DNA of 64,000 nucleotides, from positions 58,416,512-58,480,511 of the forward strand of contig NC_088301.1 in the NCBI RefSeq assembly GCF_032854445.1, written 5' to 3'. Position numbers and translations under genes: made by a program. A model generated the notes under the pieces. The model had not been told where the DNA came from. It searched no databases and worked only from the letters and a program-made list of their open reading frames with translations. The DNA is from Liolophura sinensis. Taxonomy: Eukaryota > Mollusca > Polyplacophora > Chitonida > Chitonidae. Shown one piece after another: positions 11,731 to 26,800 of the stretch (the first letter of the stretch is position 1; the number at the start of each line of letters is the position of its first letter).

Positions 11731-11873
11731 ATGGAAACCCATAACCCGTGGCTAAGCGTGTTGCAAAAGACTGATCTATTTGTAAATTCTGTTGATGACC
11801 ATGAAAGAAATTGGAACGACATATTACAACAATTACAGACAGTGGAAAAATATTTGAAGAACGAACGTTATAG
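11731..11873 (+). CDS. ATXN10: ATXN10 exon 1
   Basis: METHNPWLSVLQKTD start, 47 codons plus AG, donor GTATGG. Confidence 0.85.
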
Positions 11874-14825
11874 GTATGGATAATATTTTTTTGGTTGTCA
11901 GTTAATTCCTATGGAAAGTATTAAGGGAGGGCCATTTTTCGCATCGGCTGTAACCATTAGGGACTGTAATAAAATTTGGAGAGGTGCGTACGACTTTTTC
12001 TGACGACCAACATTAGGACATGACGTAGAGAGCCTTGTCATTGTCAAGGCGATGGAAGAAAGAGCTGGCTTTAAAATTGACCAGTGGCAATGTCAATGAG
12101 GTCGCGTGTTCAAATCTAGCTCTCGTGGTTTGGGCCGGTTCCCTCCATCAGGTAATAAACCTGACCATCGTCATATGTGAAAACTCCAAGTGCTGGGTAT
12201 GGCAGTCAATCAATCAGTCCATCATGTCAAAGCATGCAGACTGAATCACCTTACTTTAGGAAAGGTTGGAAGATTCAGGATTTATTGATTTGCAAAATAC
12301 ACGTTTGAGTACATCAAAAAATAACAACATTGAAAATAAGTACAAATAACAACATTGAAAAAAGTACAAAAGGAAGCAAAACATGGGGCAAATTGGTATT
12401 ACAATCATGATAACATCAACATTTTATGTAGGCTTCAGAGATATTAAAATCTGGACTGTTCATGATCCTCAACAGATGGTGCAGTACTGTAGGACTAGTT
12501 ACATGTTGGTCTGAAATTTGTTTCGGGTAATCCAGGAAAAAAAGGTGTCAGCTTAGAACTACTACTGATCAATGGTTCAAATGACTTCCATCTCTTTAAG
12601 CCCAGGAGGCAGACTCTCTATCATGTTGAACCCAGGGATGACTCCAGAGACCACCTAAACCTGTGAGATGTCTGTTTAACCTTGTGTGGTGTCTGTCTAA
12701 CCTTATGTGGCGCCTCTCTGACCTTGTTTGGTGATTAAGGATTAATTGGGTTACTTAACAGATTTCTGCCAGTCAGTTCTACTGACGGATTTGATGAAGG
12801 AAACTATTCTTTAAGGCAAAACCTAGGGTGACAACCAACCTTATGTGTTTGATGTATTGCCATGATATGGCTGAAATATTGCCATTGTGGAGTCTCGCCA
12901 CAACATGCCTGAAATATTGCCATTGTTGTTTCTCGCACAACATGCCTGAAATGTTGCCGTTGTTGTGTCTCACCATAATGTGGCTGAAATATTGCTGATG
13001 TGGTGTCTTGCCACAATGTGGCTGAAATATTACTGATGTGGTGTTTCGCCACAATGTGGCTGAAATATTGTTGATGTGGTGTTTCGCCACAATGTGGCTG
13101 AAATATTGCTGATGTGGTGTTTCATCACTGTGGCTGAAATATTGCTGATGTGGTGTTTCGCCACAATGTGGCTGAAATATTGTTGATGTGGTGTTTCGCC
13201 ACAATGTGGCTGAAATATTACTGATGTGGTGTTTCGTCACAATGTGGCTGAAATATTGTTGATGTGGTGTTTCGCCACAATGTGGCTGAAATATTGCTGA
13301 TGTGGTGTTTCATCACTGTGGCTGAAATATTGCTGATGTGGTGTTTCGCCACAATGTGGCTGAAATATTGTTGATGTGGTGTTTCGCCACAATGTGGCTG
13401 AAATATTGCTGTTGTGGTGTTTCGCCACAATGTGGCTGAAATATTGCTGATTTGGTGTCTTGCCACAATGTGGCTGAAATATTGTTGATGTGGTGTTTTG
13501 CCACAATGTGGCTGAAATATTGCTGATGTGGTGTTTCATCACAGTGTGGCTGAAATATTTGCTGATGTGGTGTCTCACCACAATGTGGCTGAAATATTGT
13601 TGATGTGGTGTTTCCCCACAATGTGGCTGAAATATTGCTGATGTGGTGTTTCACCACAATGTGGTTGAAATATTGCTGATTTGGTGTCTTGCCACAATGT
13701 GGCTGAAATTTTGCTGATGTGGTGTCTTGCCACAATGTGGCTGAAATATTGCTGATGTGGTGTTTCGCCACAATGTGGCTGAAGTATTGTTAATGTGGTG
13801 TTTCGCGACAATGTGGCTGAAATATTGTTGATGTGGTGTCTCGCCACAATGTGGCTGAAATATTGCTGATTTGGTGTCTCGCCACAATGTGGCTGAAATA
13901 TTGCCAATGTGGTGTCTTGCCAATGCATTCATTCATGGTGTCCAGCTTTTAGTGTATAGCACAAGTCCTGGGGACTCTGGAGTCGTTGTGATTCTTCAGT
14001 TGGGTAACATTAACATTGTGAAAGTCAAAAACTTTCATATTTACAGCTTGATATAGTTCACATATAACCAAAATATTAAAGTTTTTAGTCCTGAACACCA
14101 AACATGTTCAATGAATTATTTAATCATGGATGGTGTGAATGAGGTATGGTATCACATGCTAACAAGAAAATTATGCCCTATCCATCAGGAATAATGACAT
14201 TATTTAATTCCAGTTTAACATTCCAATGGGTTACAGAGTAACAAAGTAGTGTCCCTTTATTTGTGTTACCGGAAATCTCTTTCACAACTCTAACAGCCCC
14301 TATTGATCTGTGTATTTAGACTCTACATGCTTTTGACGAGCACATCAGACTCTTTTTTTGAAGCCCTTGGTTTCTCGTTTCAGAGAATCAGTACCAGAGT
14401 CATTTTATTCATCTATTTGCCAAATACTAAATGAAGGCGGCCACCAAATTATCGATCAGAGGGAAGAATGTCATCTGATTGTTTCAGTTTTAATAGAATG
14501 CTTTCGGTGCTTGAGAAATGGATGTGCCAACTGTGCTCGGAACCAAACCCAAATAGCTGCGTAAGTCAATTAAACTGTTCTATGCCATTCTCCAGATTTA
14601 TAGGCAAGATCAAGTGTATGTAAAAAGTTAAATTTTCTGACGTGGAGAACAGGTGTAAGAAAAATCCAGAAAATCTTACTTCTCTTCCCTAATGTATTCT
14701 CCTGCAGTTTCAAACTTCCATTCTCATGAGGGATAATCTTAGCTCATCATTATCACTTATGAGAACAAAAATTTGAAACTGCAGTGGGAATACAACAGTG
14801 TAGGAAAGGTTTTCTTGTTTGTATG

Positions 14826-14893
<68 letters not shown>

Positions 14894-17800
14894 TTCTAGT
14901 GCAGGTCACAAGTTGGAGTAACACATGCATTCATGCAAATAATATAATGCACACTATTCTCAAGAATTTTTGGCTTATAGTCAAGGCAATGAGCTTTATG
15001 GGTCAGGTAAATCAACACTCATTGCCAGGTACTGTACCAGACAAACCTCCTGACATAGATCCCTTGACATGTACATTTTGTCTCAGAATGTGTTGTTAAG
15101 GATGCGTTCTAAAATAAAAGAGAAAAAAATAAGGTGACCAGCTTCCATCATAGGGCATAAAAATGGCTTGAAGCCACAGTTTTTGTAGCTAGCAGTCAGG
15201 CCTGTGCTAAAGTCAGTTGTGATTGCTGGGGGAAAAGCCCAAAGTGGGGGCACTAAATTGGTCCCACGCTCCCAGTATATTCATCAATGGCGTCAATCCA
15301 AAAAATTACTGACCATCAACGGAAAATGTGCATAAAATGGAGGGGTTATTATCAAATATAAAATACGCCTCAAAACGAACTTTTTTCTCATATTTTTTCG
15401 CATATCTCTTTTTGTTTTCCTTAGAACCATAATTTTTGTTGTAAATAGTACCTTTTCATACATCCTTTAAATCTGCAGCTGCATAGAGAGCTAATTCAAA
15501 CATGTGAACTCAATGGCCTGTTAGTTGGAGGGAGCCAGCATTTTAACCACCCAGGGCCCTTCACTACACATAAGGTCTCAACGTGACTGAACTACATTGC
15601 TTACATGTTGCAGTGATTCAGGTGACACAGTAGTGTGTGAAAGTTATGCCGTCAAACACTTTCACCCTTAAATTTCATAAGTTTTACTATGAGTGTAATT
15701 CTCTAGTATTAAGTAAATACGGACAGAGCATCCAGAATCTTTGGCTGTACACATGATGTGTCTAATTCCAGTTAGCACAGGGCTAGGATCCATATATTCA
15801 TCATGTTGGATACTAGCTAATGAACAGTTGCAATTAAAATGCAACTGAGATACTTAATTTATTATCTAAAACTTATACACTAGCATCTCACCAATGCGGT
15901 TGCTGTGAGTTGAAGTCCACCTCATGCTCGCTTCTTCTCCCACTGTAAGTGGGAAGGTCTGCCAGCAACCTACGGATGGCTGTGGGTTTTCCCCGGGCTC
16001 TGCCCTGTTTCCTCCCACCGTAATGCTGGCCGCCATATAAGTGAAATATTCTTGAGTACGGGGCGTAAAAAACCTATCAAATAAATAAATACACTAGCAT
16101 GGTACATGATTTGAATACTGAGTTCACTCATTCACCTAAAACATGCCATGCCTTTGCCTAACATCATTACTGCTTCTCTTCTCTCGATTCTGTCCTAATT
16201 TCTTAATTTATATACTTTCTTTGGTATTGGTTTGTGTTATAAAAGCTCATTTGGGGAATTAGCTTAAAGCTATTGACAACTAATTTTTTCAAAATGTGAA
16301 TTTATTAAAAGGAAGCATGAGTTGTCTCCCTTATCTCTTAAACGTTAGAAATAAAAAATGTGATTTGTCATAATAATAATGCTGTACATGCAATTTCCAC
16401 ATGAAATATTGAACATTCCTGTCACTTTGTGGTCAAATCTTGAGAAACTAATAACATGGAATAGCTCATACAAAGTATTGGTAAATGTTTGAAAAATATT
16501 GAGCTCTTATTTTATCAACCTAAATGAATAGTTTTAACACAAGTGCTTTGTGGATGGGTACATGTTTTGTGGGTTCCAGAAGTTCGACTGATATAAGATC
16601 ACATGCATTGCTGCAGGGGCCTCCGTGGCTCAGTTGGTTAGCGCACTAGCACAGCGTAATGACCCAGGAGTCTCTCACCAATGTGGCCGCAGCTCTGCCC
16701 TGTTTCCTCTCACCAAAATGCTGGTCTCCGTCGTATAAGTGAAATATTTTTGATTACGACGTAAAACACCAATCAAATAAAATAAACAAACGCTCAAAAA
16801 AAAGAGGAGGGCCATACAGCGATGGCATTTCTCTGTCACCCTTGAGATCATGTGTTTATGTCCAGTTCTCGTTGTCTTGGCTGCATCTTCAAGTCCGGAT
16901 GTTTGTTGGTACCTGTAATAAAGTTTGCTACCTTAAGCAGTCAATCATAAACCTCTTTAACTTCCATCACATAAGTCAAAAATTCTTGAGTATGGCATTA
17001 AATACAAATCAAATAAATAAATATTCCTGTTAAGTTAAACTTGTTTGTTCTGTCTTTAATTCAGCTGACTGAAAATCATTTCATCATTATGAACTGTGAT
17101 CATTCTTGTATAAAGCTGATTGGTCAGCATAATTCTCAGATGCAATCATTTTGTAATAGAAGCAAATCCTCCATGTCTTTTCTTGCTTTTTTCTAACCTA
17201 GTAAACTTATTTGAACAATTGATGTTACATTCATTGCACACTAGATGTATGTTATTCTCTTCTTTTTCTAGACAACCTGGTATCTTAAAAGAAACGATTT
17301 ATATCGCTGAAAATCTCAAATCCAAACTGCATATCCCAGAATGTAAGTACTGGTACAAATTCTTATTGACTTTATTACAGTACATTAGTTTGTGTTCTTT
17401 CAGAAATGAATTTTCCAGTGATGTTCTTTTCATCTAGTGATTCAAATATATTAATTCAGTCTAGCTTTGTGTTTCATTTATTTAAGGAGAACCCTATGTT
17501 TGAAGACTTTAACAGAACAGAGCTTCATTTAGAGTAAATCTTGTAGCGCCATTTGGTATTTAGACAACCTGTTCTTCAGGGTATCATTACCGTACACCAA
17601 CTGTGTAAATACTGCAATAAAATTTCCAATTTCTACAAAACTTCATACATGGATTCACTGGAAAGTCTGCCAGAACATTTTTGACTGACTGATTACCATT
17701 GACCTTTGTCTGACAGGCCAGGGTTAATGTTTGCCTTACAGTTTGTTACACCTCCAAATATACTCAGCCATATTGAATGCATCTTTATATATGGATCAGG

Positions 17801-20800
17801 GAGGGTTTCTGCGCCAGTGAATATCTGACCTACTTGTTGGTGTTAAAGTATTTAATTAAGACTTATTCGGCTTATCAATTTAATGTATTTATTTCTTTGT
17901 GGTTTGAAGCTGTACTCAAGAATATTTCACTTACGCGAAGTGGTCATTATTTATGGATGATGGAAATGAGTGCCCTGAAGAAGCCACCAGTCTTAACTAA
18001 CCCCACATGTGAGGTATAGATACACACACCATTTTGGTGGAAAACAAAGCGTCTTCAAGGGACGTTAGACTGGATCAGCAGCCACAGATGACTTCTAACT
18101 GCTTTGTGTGGTCACCAGTTCATGTTTATTTTTTAGCTCACCTGTGCATAGTTTAGATGTACCTATTGTCATAGCCTGAGAGTCAATGTCCAGTGACAGG
18201 GAAAGCATTATTATGGAAGATGTTAATCATAAGAAGTATAATGTATATTGAGTCCAATTTGTGCACCACCGGAGATATTCCATTGTTGATTATTTAATGT
18301 CCATTTTAATGACAGAAAGTTACAAAATTTGCTACCTAAGCTTATTGTTGATTGGAATAAGTGTAATGTAAATGGTGATGATGGTGTCTCGAAAAGCACC
18401 TCAAAATAAGGTAAATGGGCATTCCATCATTGAGGCCCTGCATATATGTTATTTAACTTAAGTTAAAAAATTCTTGACCTTAATGTTTCTTTTGTATATT
18501 AGAATCCACGTGAAGCTGAATGCTTAGTACTTTATGCATTGAGCTGAGTTTTGCATTCATTTGTATCGTACAGATAAGCCCTAGCCTTGTTACCAAATCT
18601 GTTTTTTTTTTTTTTTAGCCCATCTTATCACAGTGCCAGGAAAACTAGGTACATTCCTGGCAATATTGTATACAATGTTTGTAATTGGGGACAACGTTGT
18701 GATAAGCTGCAATGTTGTGACAACCCATATATCCTTCTGCGATATTTTGTTTTATTTAATTTATTTTTTATTTGATTGTTTAATGCTTTATAGTTATACA
18801 ACACCTAAATACATGTTTACTCTATCCATGCTTTAAATTCCTTCATCTGATAACGGTTCAAACTTCAGTTATTCTTAAATGTTATTACTGACTCGGTTAT
18901 AATCGATACCAATTAACAATGGTAGTAAAATACATACTGAATCATGAAGATTTTGAATTTGTGATAAGATGCATAGACAGTTGGACATGTATATTTGGGT
19001 ATAACGTTCGTAATGGTACAGTCCAAATGTGGTTATCAGTCCAATAATCTGTGCCGTGTTTTATCATATTCGGGAAGATGCATTGAGGCCAAATCAAATG
19101 GAATCATTTGTTCTGTGTTGTTTTAGTCTCAGAAATTATCAGTGAAGTATTTCAGATGCAGCATTAAACTAAACTAAACTTGTACAATAGTTGACAAATT
19201 CAAGTAATAAACAAAATAATTAATTCAAGTATAAACAAATGTATATAAGCAACTCATTCCCTTTTGATATATGTGTTTGTAGGTGCAGTGCTTTTAAGGT
19301 GTGTCATTCAGTTCTTGGGAAATTTTATAGTTAAAAATCATGAAAATCAACAGGAAGTTTTGAGAGGATTAAAGTCATTGTTCAGGTAAGTATTTAATCC
19401 ACGTTAATACTGTCTCATATTTTGAGACACAATGTACCTCTATTACCCGCCCAGGTGGTCAAATTCAGCACACTTTTAGTCTAACATTGAATTTTACTGC
19501 CTAATGTATAACGGTGTATTGGTTTAAGAGTATTTCGTAGTCTAACATATGTGAAGCGTAAAAGGGGCTTTAATAATACTTCAGGATTTTCTGGGAAGTG
19601 AAAACTTCTTGAATAAAATCAGCCATTTTAATCACCTGAAAGTTATTGATGGATGTAATTTTGATAATGACAATGATATTTTGTATATAGGTAGTACTCC
19701 CAGGTGTGAATTTAGCTAATCTAGCAAAAAACAGGTGTCGTGTGGAGGTAATAGTATTAGTGGTTGCAATATTTTCACGAGTACCCTTGTTCCTAACTGA
19801 CATACATATTTCTGTTTTATCAACCATTTTATCTAATTAACATATAAAGCTGTAGGTAATGTGTCTTTAGAAGCCAGTCAGGTGTGGGGATTGGCTGCCA
19901 TGTTACAGTACGTATGCCAGCTACCCATTACTGGATAATGTGGATATGACCACACTCGTTAAGAATGTACCTGGAAATACGGGCATTAAGGTTGAAAGCG
20001 TGACGTCAGCCTGAAGTTATATGATTACTTCACCAGAGTAATACATGTAGGCTAGTGCCATAGCTCTCCTGCCAAGAAAAATAAAAAACTCACACACCCA
20101 CATTCCCATATTTATATAAAATAGAGTATATTAGGATTATTTTTTATAGGGCAATGCATAGATAATTCACTCCTTTTGTTTATGTTAATTATACTCAAAT
20201 GAAGTGAACTTTGCCTATTTAGTCATCCTTTCTGGTCAATAGTCCATTTAAAGACCACGTAGTAATCACTGGTATTTTTACATATCCATTGTAAGTCAAA
20301 GTGTTACACACTCTCAGTCATGCCACTTGACTGCAATCATCTCCTCCATCATCAGACATACCAGAAAGTACAATGTAACAAATACAGTGTAACATATGTA
20401 TGTAATTTGTTGTTGTACAAGGTGGTATTTCCTGTATTCTGTTGTTCACCATCACTTTGCCAAAACATGTATTGTATACATGCATGTATATGCCTGTATT
20501 TATATAGGACAATATTAATTGTGGAGATTAAAGTAGGTGAATTGCACAAAAAACTAGAGACGGACTCACAAATGATAAATTGTTTAAATCCATTTATGCA
20601 TAAATACTCTGACAAAGGGACTGGTCAGGGAATTAAATTTTATTGAGAAGTGTGTGCAATACAATTGAGACACCAAACAGAATGTGCAGTGACACACCCC
20701 TCAGTTGCAGACATACTGAATCGAGTTACAAATAATTTGTGTTGATGGGTTTGGTTATCCTGTCATAATGTTTCAACAGGAAAACAGTTCCATTCCACTG

Positions 20801-23800
20801 AAATCTATTCGATTTTGACTGTGCATGTGTGCAAAATACGCAACTTCCTAGAAGCAGTAGGGGTTACCTTAGCTGTAGCGGACGTACAGGTACACGGCTT
20901 CATTCAGAAAAATTCAGTTCACTTAGTTTCCCCAAGCTATACTGGAACTATGATGTGTCATGACTTCATTAGGACACAGATTCCCCAAGATATACTGGAA
21001 CTATGATGTATCATGACTTCATTAGGACACAGATACCCCAATCTATACTGGAACTGTGATGTATCAGGACTTCATTAGGGCACAGATTCCCCAAGCTATA
21101 CTGGAATTGTGATGTGCCATGACTTCATTAGGACACAGATTCCCCAAGCTATACTGGAACTATGATGTGTCATAACTTCATTAGGACACAGATTCCCCAA
21201 GCTATACTGGAACTGTGATGTATCAGGACTTCATTAGGACACAGATTCCTCAAGATATACTGGAACTATGATGTATCATGACTTCATTAGGGCACAGATT
21301 CCCCAAGCTATACCTGAACTATGATGTATCATGACTTCATTAGGACACAGATTCCCCAAGCTATACCTGAACTATGATGTATCATGACTTCATTAGGACA
21401 CAGATTTCCCAAGATATACTGGAACTATGATGTGTCATAACTTCATTAGGACACAGATTCCCCAAGCTATACTGGAACTGTGATGTGTCATGACTTCATT
21501 AGGACACAGATTCCCCAAGCTATACTGGAACTATGATGTGTCATGACTTCATTGGGACACAGATTCCCCAAGATATACTGGAACTATGATGTATCATGAC
21601 TTCATTAGGACACAGATTCCCCAAGCTATACCTGAACTATGATGTATCTTGACTTCATTAGGACACAGATTCCCCAAGCTATACTGGAATTGTGATGTGC
21701 CATGACTTCATTAGGACACAGATTCCCCAAGATATACTGGAACTATGATGTATCATGACTTCATTAGGACACAGATTCCCCAAGATATACTGGAACTATG
21801 ATGTGTCATAACTTCATTAGGACACAGATTCCCCAAGCTATACTGGAACTATGATGTATCATGACTTCATTAGGACACAGATTCCCCAAGCTATACCTGA
21901 ACTATGATGTATCATGACTTCATTAGGACACAGATTCCCCAAGATATACTGGAACTATGATGTGTCATGACTTCATTGGGACACAGATTCCTCAAGATAT
22001 ACTGGAACTATGATGTGTCATAACTTCATTGGGCACAGATTCCCCAAGATATACTGGAACTATGATGTATCATGACTTCATCAGGGCACAGATTCCCCAA
22101 GCTATACCTGAACTATGATGTGTCATAACTTCATTGGGACGCAGATTCCTCAAGATATACTGGAACTATGATGTGTCATAACTTCATTGGGCACAGATTC
22201 CCCAAGCTATACTGGAACTATGATGTATCATGACTTCATCAGGGCACAGATTCCCCAAGCTATACCTGAACTATGATGTGCCATGACTTCATTAGGACAC
22301 AGATTCCCCAAGCTATACTGGAACTATGATGTATCATGACTTCATCAGGGCACAGATTCCCCAAGCTATACCTGAACTATGATGTGCCATGACTTCATTA
22401 GGACACAGATTCCCCAAGCTATACTGGAACTATGATGTATCATGACTTCATTAGGACACAGATTCCCCAAGATATACTGGAACTATGATGTCATGAGTTC
22501 ATTAGGACACAGATTACCCAATCTATATTGGAACTGTGATGTGTCATGACTTCATTAGGACACAGATTCCCCAATCTATACTGGAACTATGATGTATCAT
22601 GACTTCATTAGGACACAGATTCCCCAAGCTATACCTGAACTATGATGTATCATGACTTCATTAGGACACAGATTCCCCAATCTATACTGGGACTATGATG
22701 TCATGACTTCATTAGGACACAGATTCCCCAAGATATACTGGGACTATGATGTCATGACTTCATTAGGCACAGATTCCCCAAGCTATACCTGAACTATGAT
22801 GTATCATGACTTCATTAGGACACAGATTACCCAATCTATATTGGAACTGTGATGTGTCATGACTTCATTGGGACACAGATTCCCCAATCTATACTGGAAC
22901 TATGATGTATCATGACTTCATTAGGCACAGATTCCCCAAGCTATACCTGAACTATGATGTATCATGACTTCATTAGGACACAGATTCCCCAATCTATACT
23001 GGGACTATGATGTCATGACTTCATTAGGCACAGATTCCCCAAGATATACTGGAACTGTGGGGACCATGACTTCATTAGGACACAGATTCCCCAAGCTATA
23101 CTGGAACTATGATGTGCCATGACTTCATTGGGACACAGATTCCCCAAGCTATACTGGAACTGTGATGTGTCATGACTTCATTAGGACACAGATTCCCCAA
23201 GATATACTGGAACTATGATGTGCCATAACTTCATTAGGACACAGATTCCCCAAGATATACTGGAACTATGATGTATCATGACTTCATTAGGACACAGATT
23301 CCCCAATCTATACTGGAACTGTGATGTGTCATGACTTCATTAGGACACAGATTCCCCTAGCTATACTGGAACTGTGATGTGTCATGACTTCATTAGGCAC
23401 AGATTCCCCAAGCTATACTGGAACTATGATGTACCATGACTTCATTGGGACACAGATTCCCCAAGCCATACTGGAACTGTGATGTGTCATGACTTCATTA
23501 GACACAGATTCCCCAAGCTATACTGGAACTGTGATGTGTCATGACTTCATTAGGACACAGATTCCCCAAGATATACTGGAACTATGATGTCATGAGTTCA
23601 TTAGGCACAGATTCCCCAAGATATACTGGAACTGTGATGTGTCATGACTTCATTAGGCACAGATTCCCCAAGGTATACTGGAACTATGATGTCATGACTT
23701 CATTAGGGCACAGATTCACTGAGATATACTGGGACTATGACGTATGATGACTTCATTAGGCACAGATTCCCCAAGCTATACTGGAACTATGATGTGTCAT

Positions 23801-26800
23801 GACTTCATTAGGAAGAATTGTAGGCCTACTGAATCCAGTGTGTCCACACAAGAGCGCGCCAGAAGGCTGTTTGTCTGGAAATCTATGGAATGTGAAATGA
23901 TTTGAAAGTAAAAGCTTAATTGGTGTGACGGCATTTTAACTTCGTTTCATTCATTGATAACAATATGTTATTTTCACAGAGATTTTGTGAGTTCTCCAGA
24001 TGAGAAGTTACCGTCTTACACCTGTATGGTTTTACATGCCTGCCTTTCCGGACATAAAACTGAAGATAGTAAACTCGAAACATTTTTAACAAGTGAAGTG
24101 GAAGGAAAACTTCTTCTTGCCTCTATCCTTGATGCTTTTGAAAGGTGTCATTCTGAATGGCTGTGAGTATACAGTGCATGTAATTAAGTATATTAATATA
24201 TTTCATCCTCAAACATATCCTGTACCAGACCCCACTTGCATGAAGCCCTGTTAAGAGCACGTGACTACCATGGCAACCAGCACTGTAGGCATTTCGTCCC
24301 CATGGTAGTTACGTGCTCTTAACATTAAGAGGTCTTTGTGCAAGTGTGTCCAGATATCTCCAGGTTCAGACCTCCTTTTTTCTCTTTTTAATTGATTTTC
24401 TTGATGTTAGTTTTTAAACTTCTATGCACAAATGTAGCTTCTGTTGAATTGTGTAGTTATCTGTAATCACATTTAAATAATAATGATATTAACTTCAGTA
24501 TTGGAGTACATGTACATGTAAGTCTCTTGTGGACATTATAAAATTATTCCTAATTCAGGTTATTTGTCATACAAGATGTCCTTCAGCTCAACAATACTTG
24601 GGCCAGTATGAAAGCTGCTTTTACAACTAAAAGGAAGTGAGTATACATGTATATGTACAAGTGACTTATTCTGTTACCTTTCAAGACTTTGCTCATCTGT
24701 TTAGTATAGTTCGAGTTCAGAACACAGTTCTCTACACTTTTCTCCTTATAGTGAACATAAAGTCAGCAACTTAATTAGAGATAATTCCCCAAAAAGTTTT
24801 CCACAGGTGTTTAAAAATTCCAACATGGTTACATGTATCATCTTAATAAATAGCAAATAATCATTACTACCCAGCTAGACCATTCTCCCAGATTAACTAT
24901 CTTATGTGACGTTATATAATTGAGGAGTTCTCCTATATAGGGATATCACTACGAAATAATGTTGCTCACCTCCAAAATTAAACCTCATCAGAGCTGAAAA
25001 TTTGCTGGGGAATAATACAAAAAAAAAGGCGCCATATACCCCATTGTTGAAAGTCATGTGGTGAAGCCTCATGGGCACAGAGTTGTCTTTCAGTGGAGCT
25101 TCTTATCTTTGCCACAACCTGCATCTGTGTCAATATGAGCTGGTTATAACATCAGAAACTGTACCAAACATACAAATTCTCAGTCGGAACAGATTCTTTT
25201 CTGTTGATGGTTTGAAAACATTTCCCTCGTGTGTCTAGCTTTGCTAAGGAAAACTTATGCAACAATTCATTCTCATGCAATGGCTGTCCCTGTTTTGTTG
25301 CCAGTTTGCCATGACAGTTTAGTCTCCTGCCCAACATGTAGACACTGTGAAATTATCTTTCATTTACTAGGACACACCACCTGGGGGTTCAATTCCTACC
25401 TGGGTCAGCAAATTCCTAGATTCCCTTGCTTTCATTGTATATGGGCATGTAATATATCATTTTATCATTTTTATCAAAATATTGATATCTTATAATAGAA
25501 GGGTCAATATAATAATGAGGGTCATGACAGTCTCAGTTGTTTTCCTAAGTTGTGGAAAATTTGCAGTGTATTAAATTTGTTATATTTAAGTCTCAAGGGA
25601 TCACACAGGAAGTTTAAGTCATTTTTCACTTTCACCTGGTATGATGCCAAAGGATTAAAAGGCGTCAACTCATCTGTATGTACACACACCTAATGACTCC
25701 TTGTCATCACGTGACTGAAAAAGTATGACATCATGACCCAAGCACACATGCATACATACCTGTATACTCTGGATATTATGTGTTCAATTATTTAGGCTTT
25801 TATTGCTAGAAGTAGCAAGCCAGCTATTGTCATGTGATGGAGGAAGTGGTGGACAAGATTCAAAGGGGAGCATCAATGTTTCTTTGTCTAACTTAAAGGC
25901 CATTGCAGAAGATTTTAAACAATCAGGTGGTGGAATAATCGGACTTACTGAGCCTTCGCTGGAGAGAATAGAGGTATGTTAGTTTGCACTTTAATATTTC
26001 ATGTATTTTGTTGAAATATCTTGAGATATTCACTTTTTAAGATGTCGGCCATACAAGTACTACCATTTTGTTTCACTGATAATTTCACTATAAAATTGGG
26101 ACGCAATTACATAATTGTGCCTAATCCCGATGTCTCACACTGTATATTGTGTAAAGGTAGTTTTGAAGGTTCTCTGGTTCACTTGTTTAAATGTACATTT
26201 TGTTGCTCTAGATTTGTACTTTTTTTCGACTGTTTTTATGTTCTTTTTATGACCACATTTGTAAGAATGTCATGATATACACGTTTGGCTTGTTTTCAAG
26301 AGTCCTGAGGTGATATTAAAGGAGTTAGAGGTTCTTTGCTTAGCTACTTCCGACCCATACCTCTATTGGACGCTCCGTGAAGACGAACAGCTGCTTCAGA
26401 CAACCATAGGTTAGTTTTCAGCATCCATGCTTTTGGCTGTGCAATTGATTACCATGACAAATTGGTAATATCAGTTCAAAAAGATGGCTTTGAAATTTGG
26501 TACATGTTTGTTTGAATATGCAAGTCTGGAGACTAACAGTTGAATGGTATTGATTTGTTTAGTTGTCCTGGTGGATTGGTCTTATCACACAAATGATAAC
26601 AAAGATCTGTTGAAACAATACAGATTGCTGGTGGAAGACATTGTAAAGATAAAAAAGGTTAACCTATGTTTATAACCTTGTCGGACTAAATGCTTTCGCC
26701 TTGACGTTTCATTTGCATTTCTTGCTTGGTCTATTATGGTCATATATTATTCATGTCATCACTATGATGAACGAGTCGTATACACCATTCAGTACTGCCT

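Noticed and set aside
12779-13932. Several long minus-strand open frames with HHISNISATLW-like repeats
   Set aside because: They are translations of the 38-bp minisatellite in an ATXN10 intron; the frame rotates every unit and no gene signals are present.
16616-16660. Possible tRNA gene (GGCTCAGTTGGTTAGCGC)
   Set aside because: It is the tRNA-derived head of a SINE; no complete cloverleaf follows, and the same head occurs at 28969 and 62908.
20928-23812. Regular repeat array resembling a CRISPR locus
   Set aside because: Units are directly adjacent with no unique spacers, in an intron of an animal gene; it is a minisatellite.
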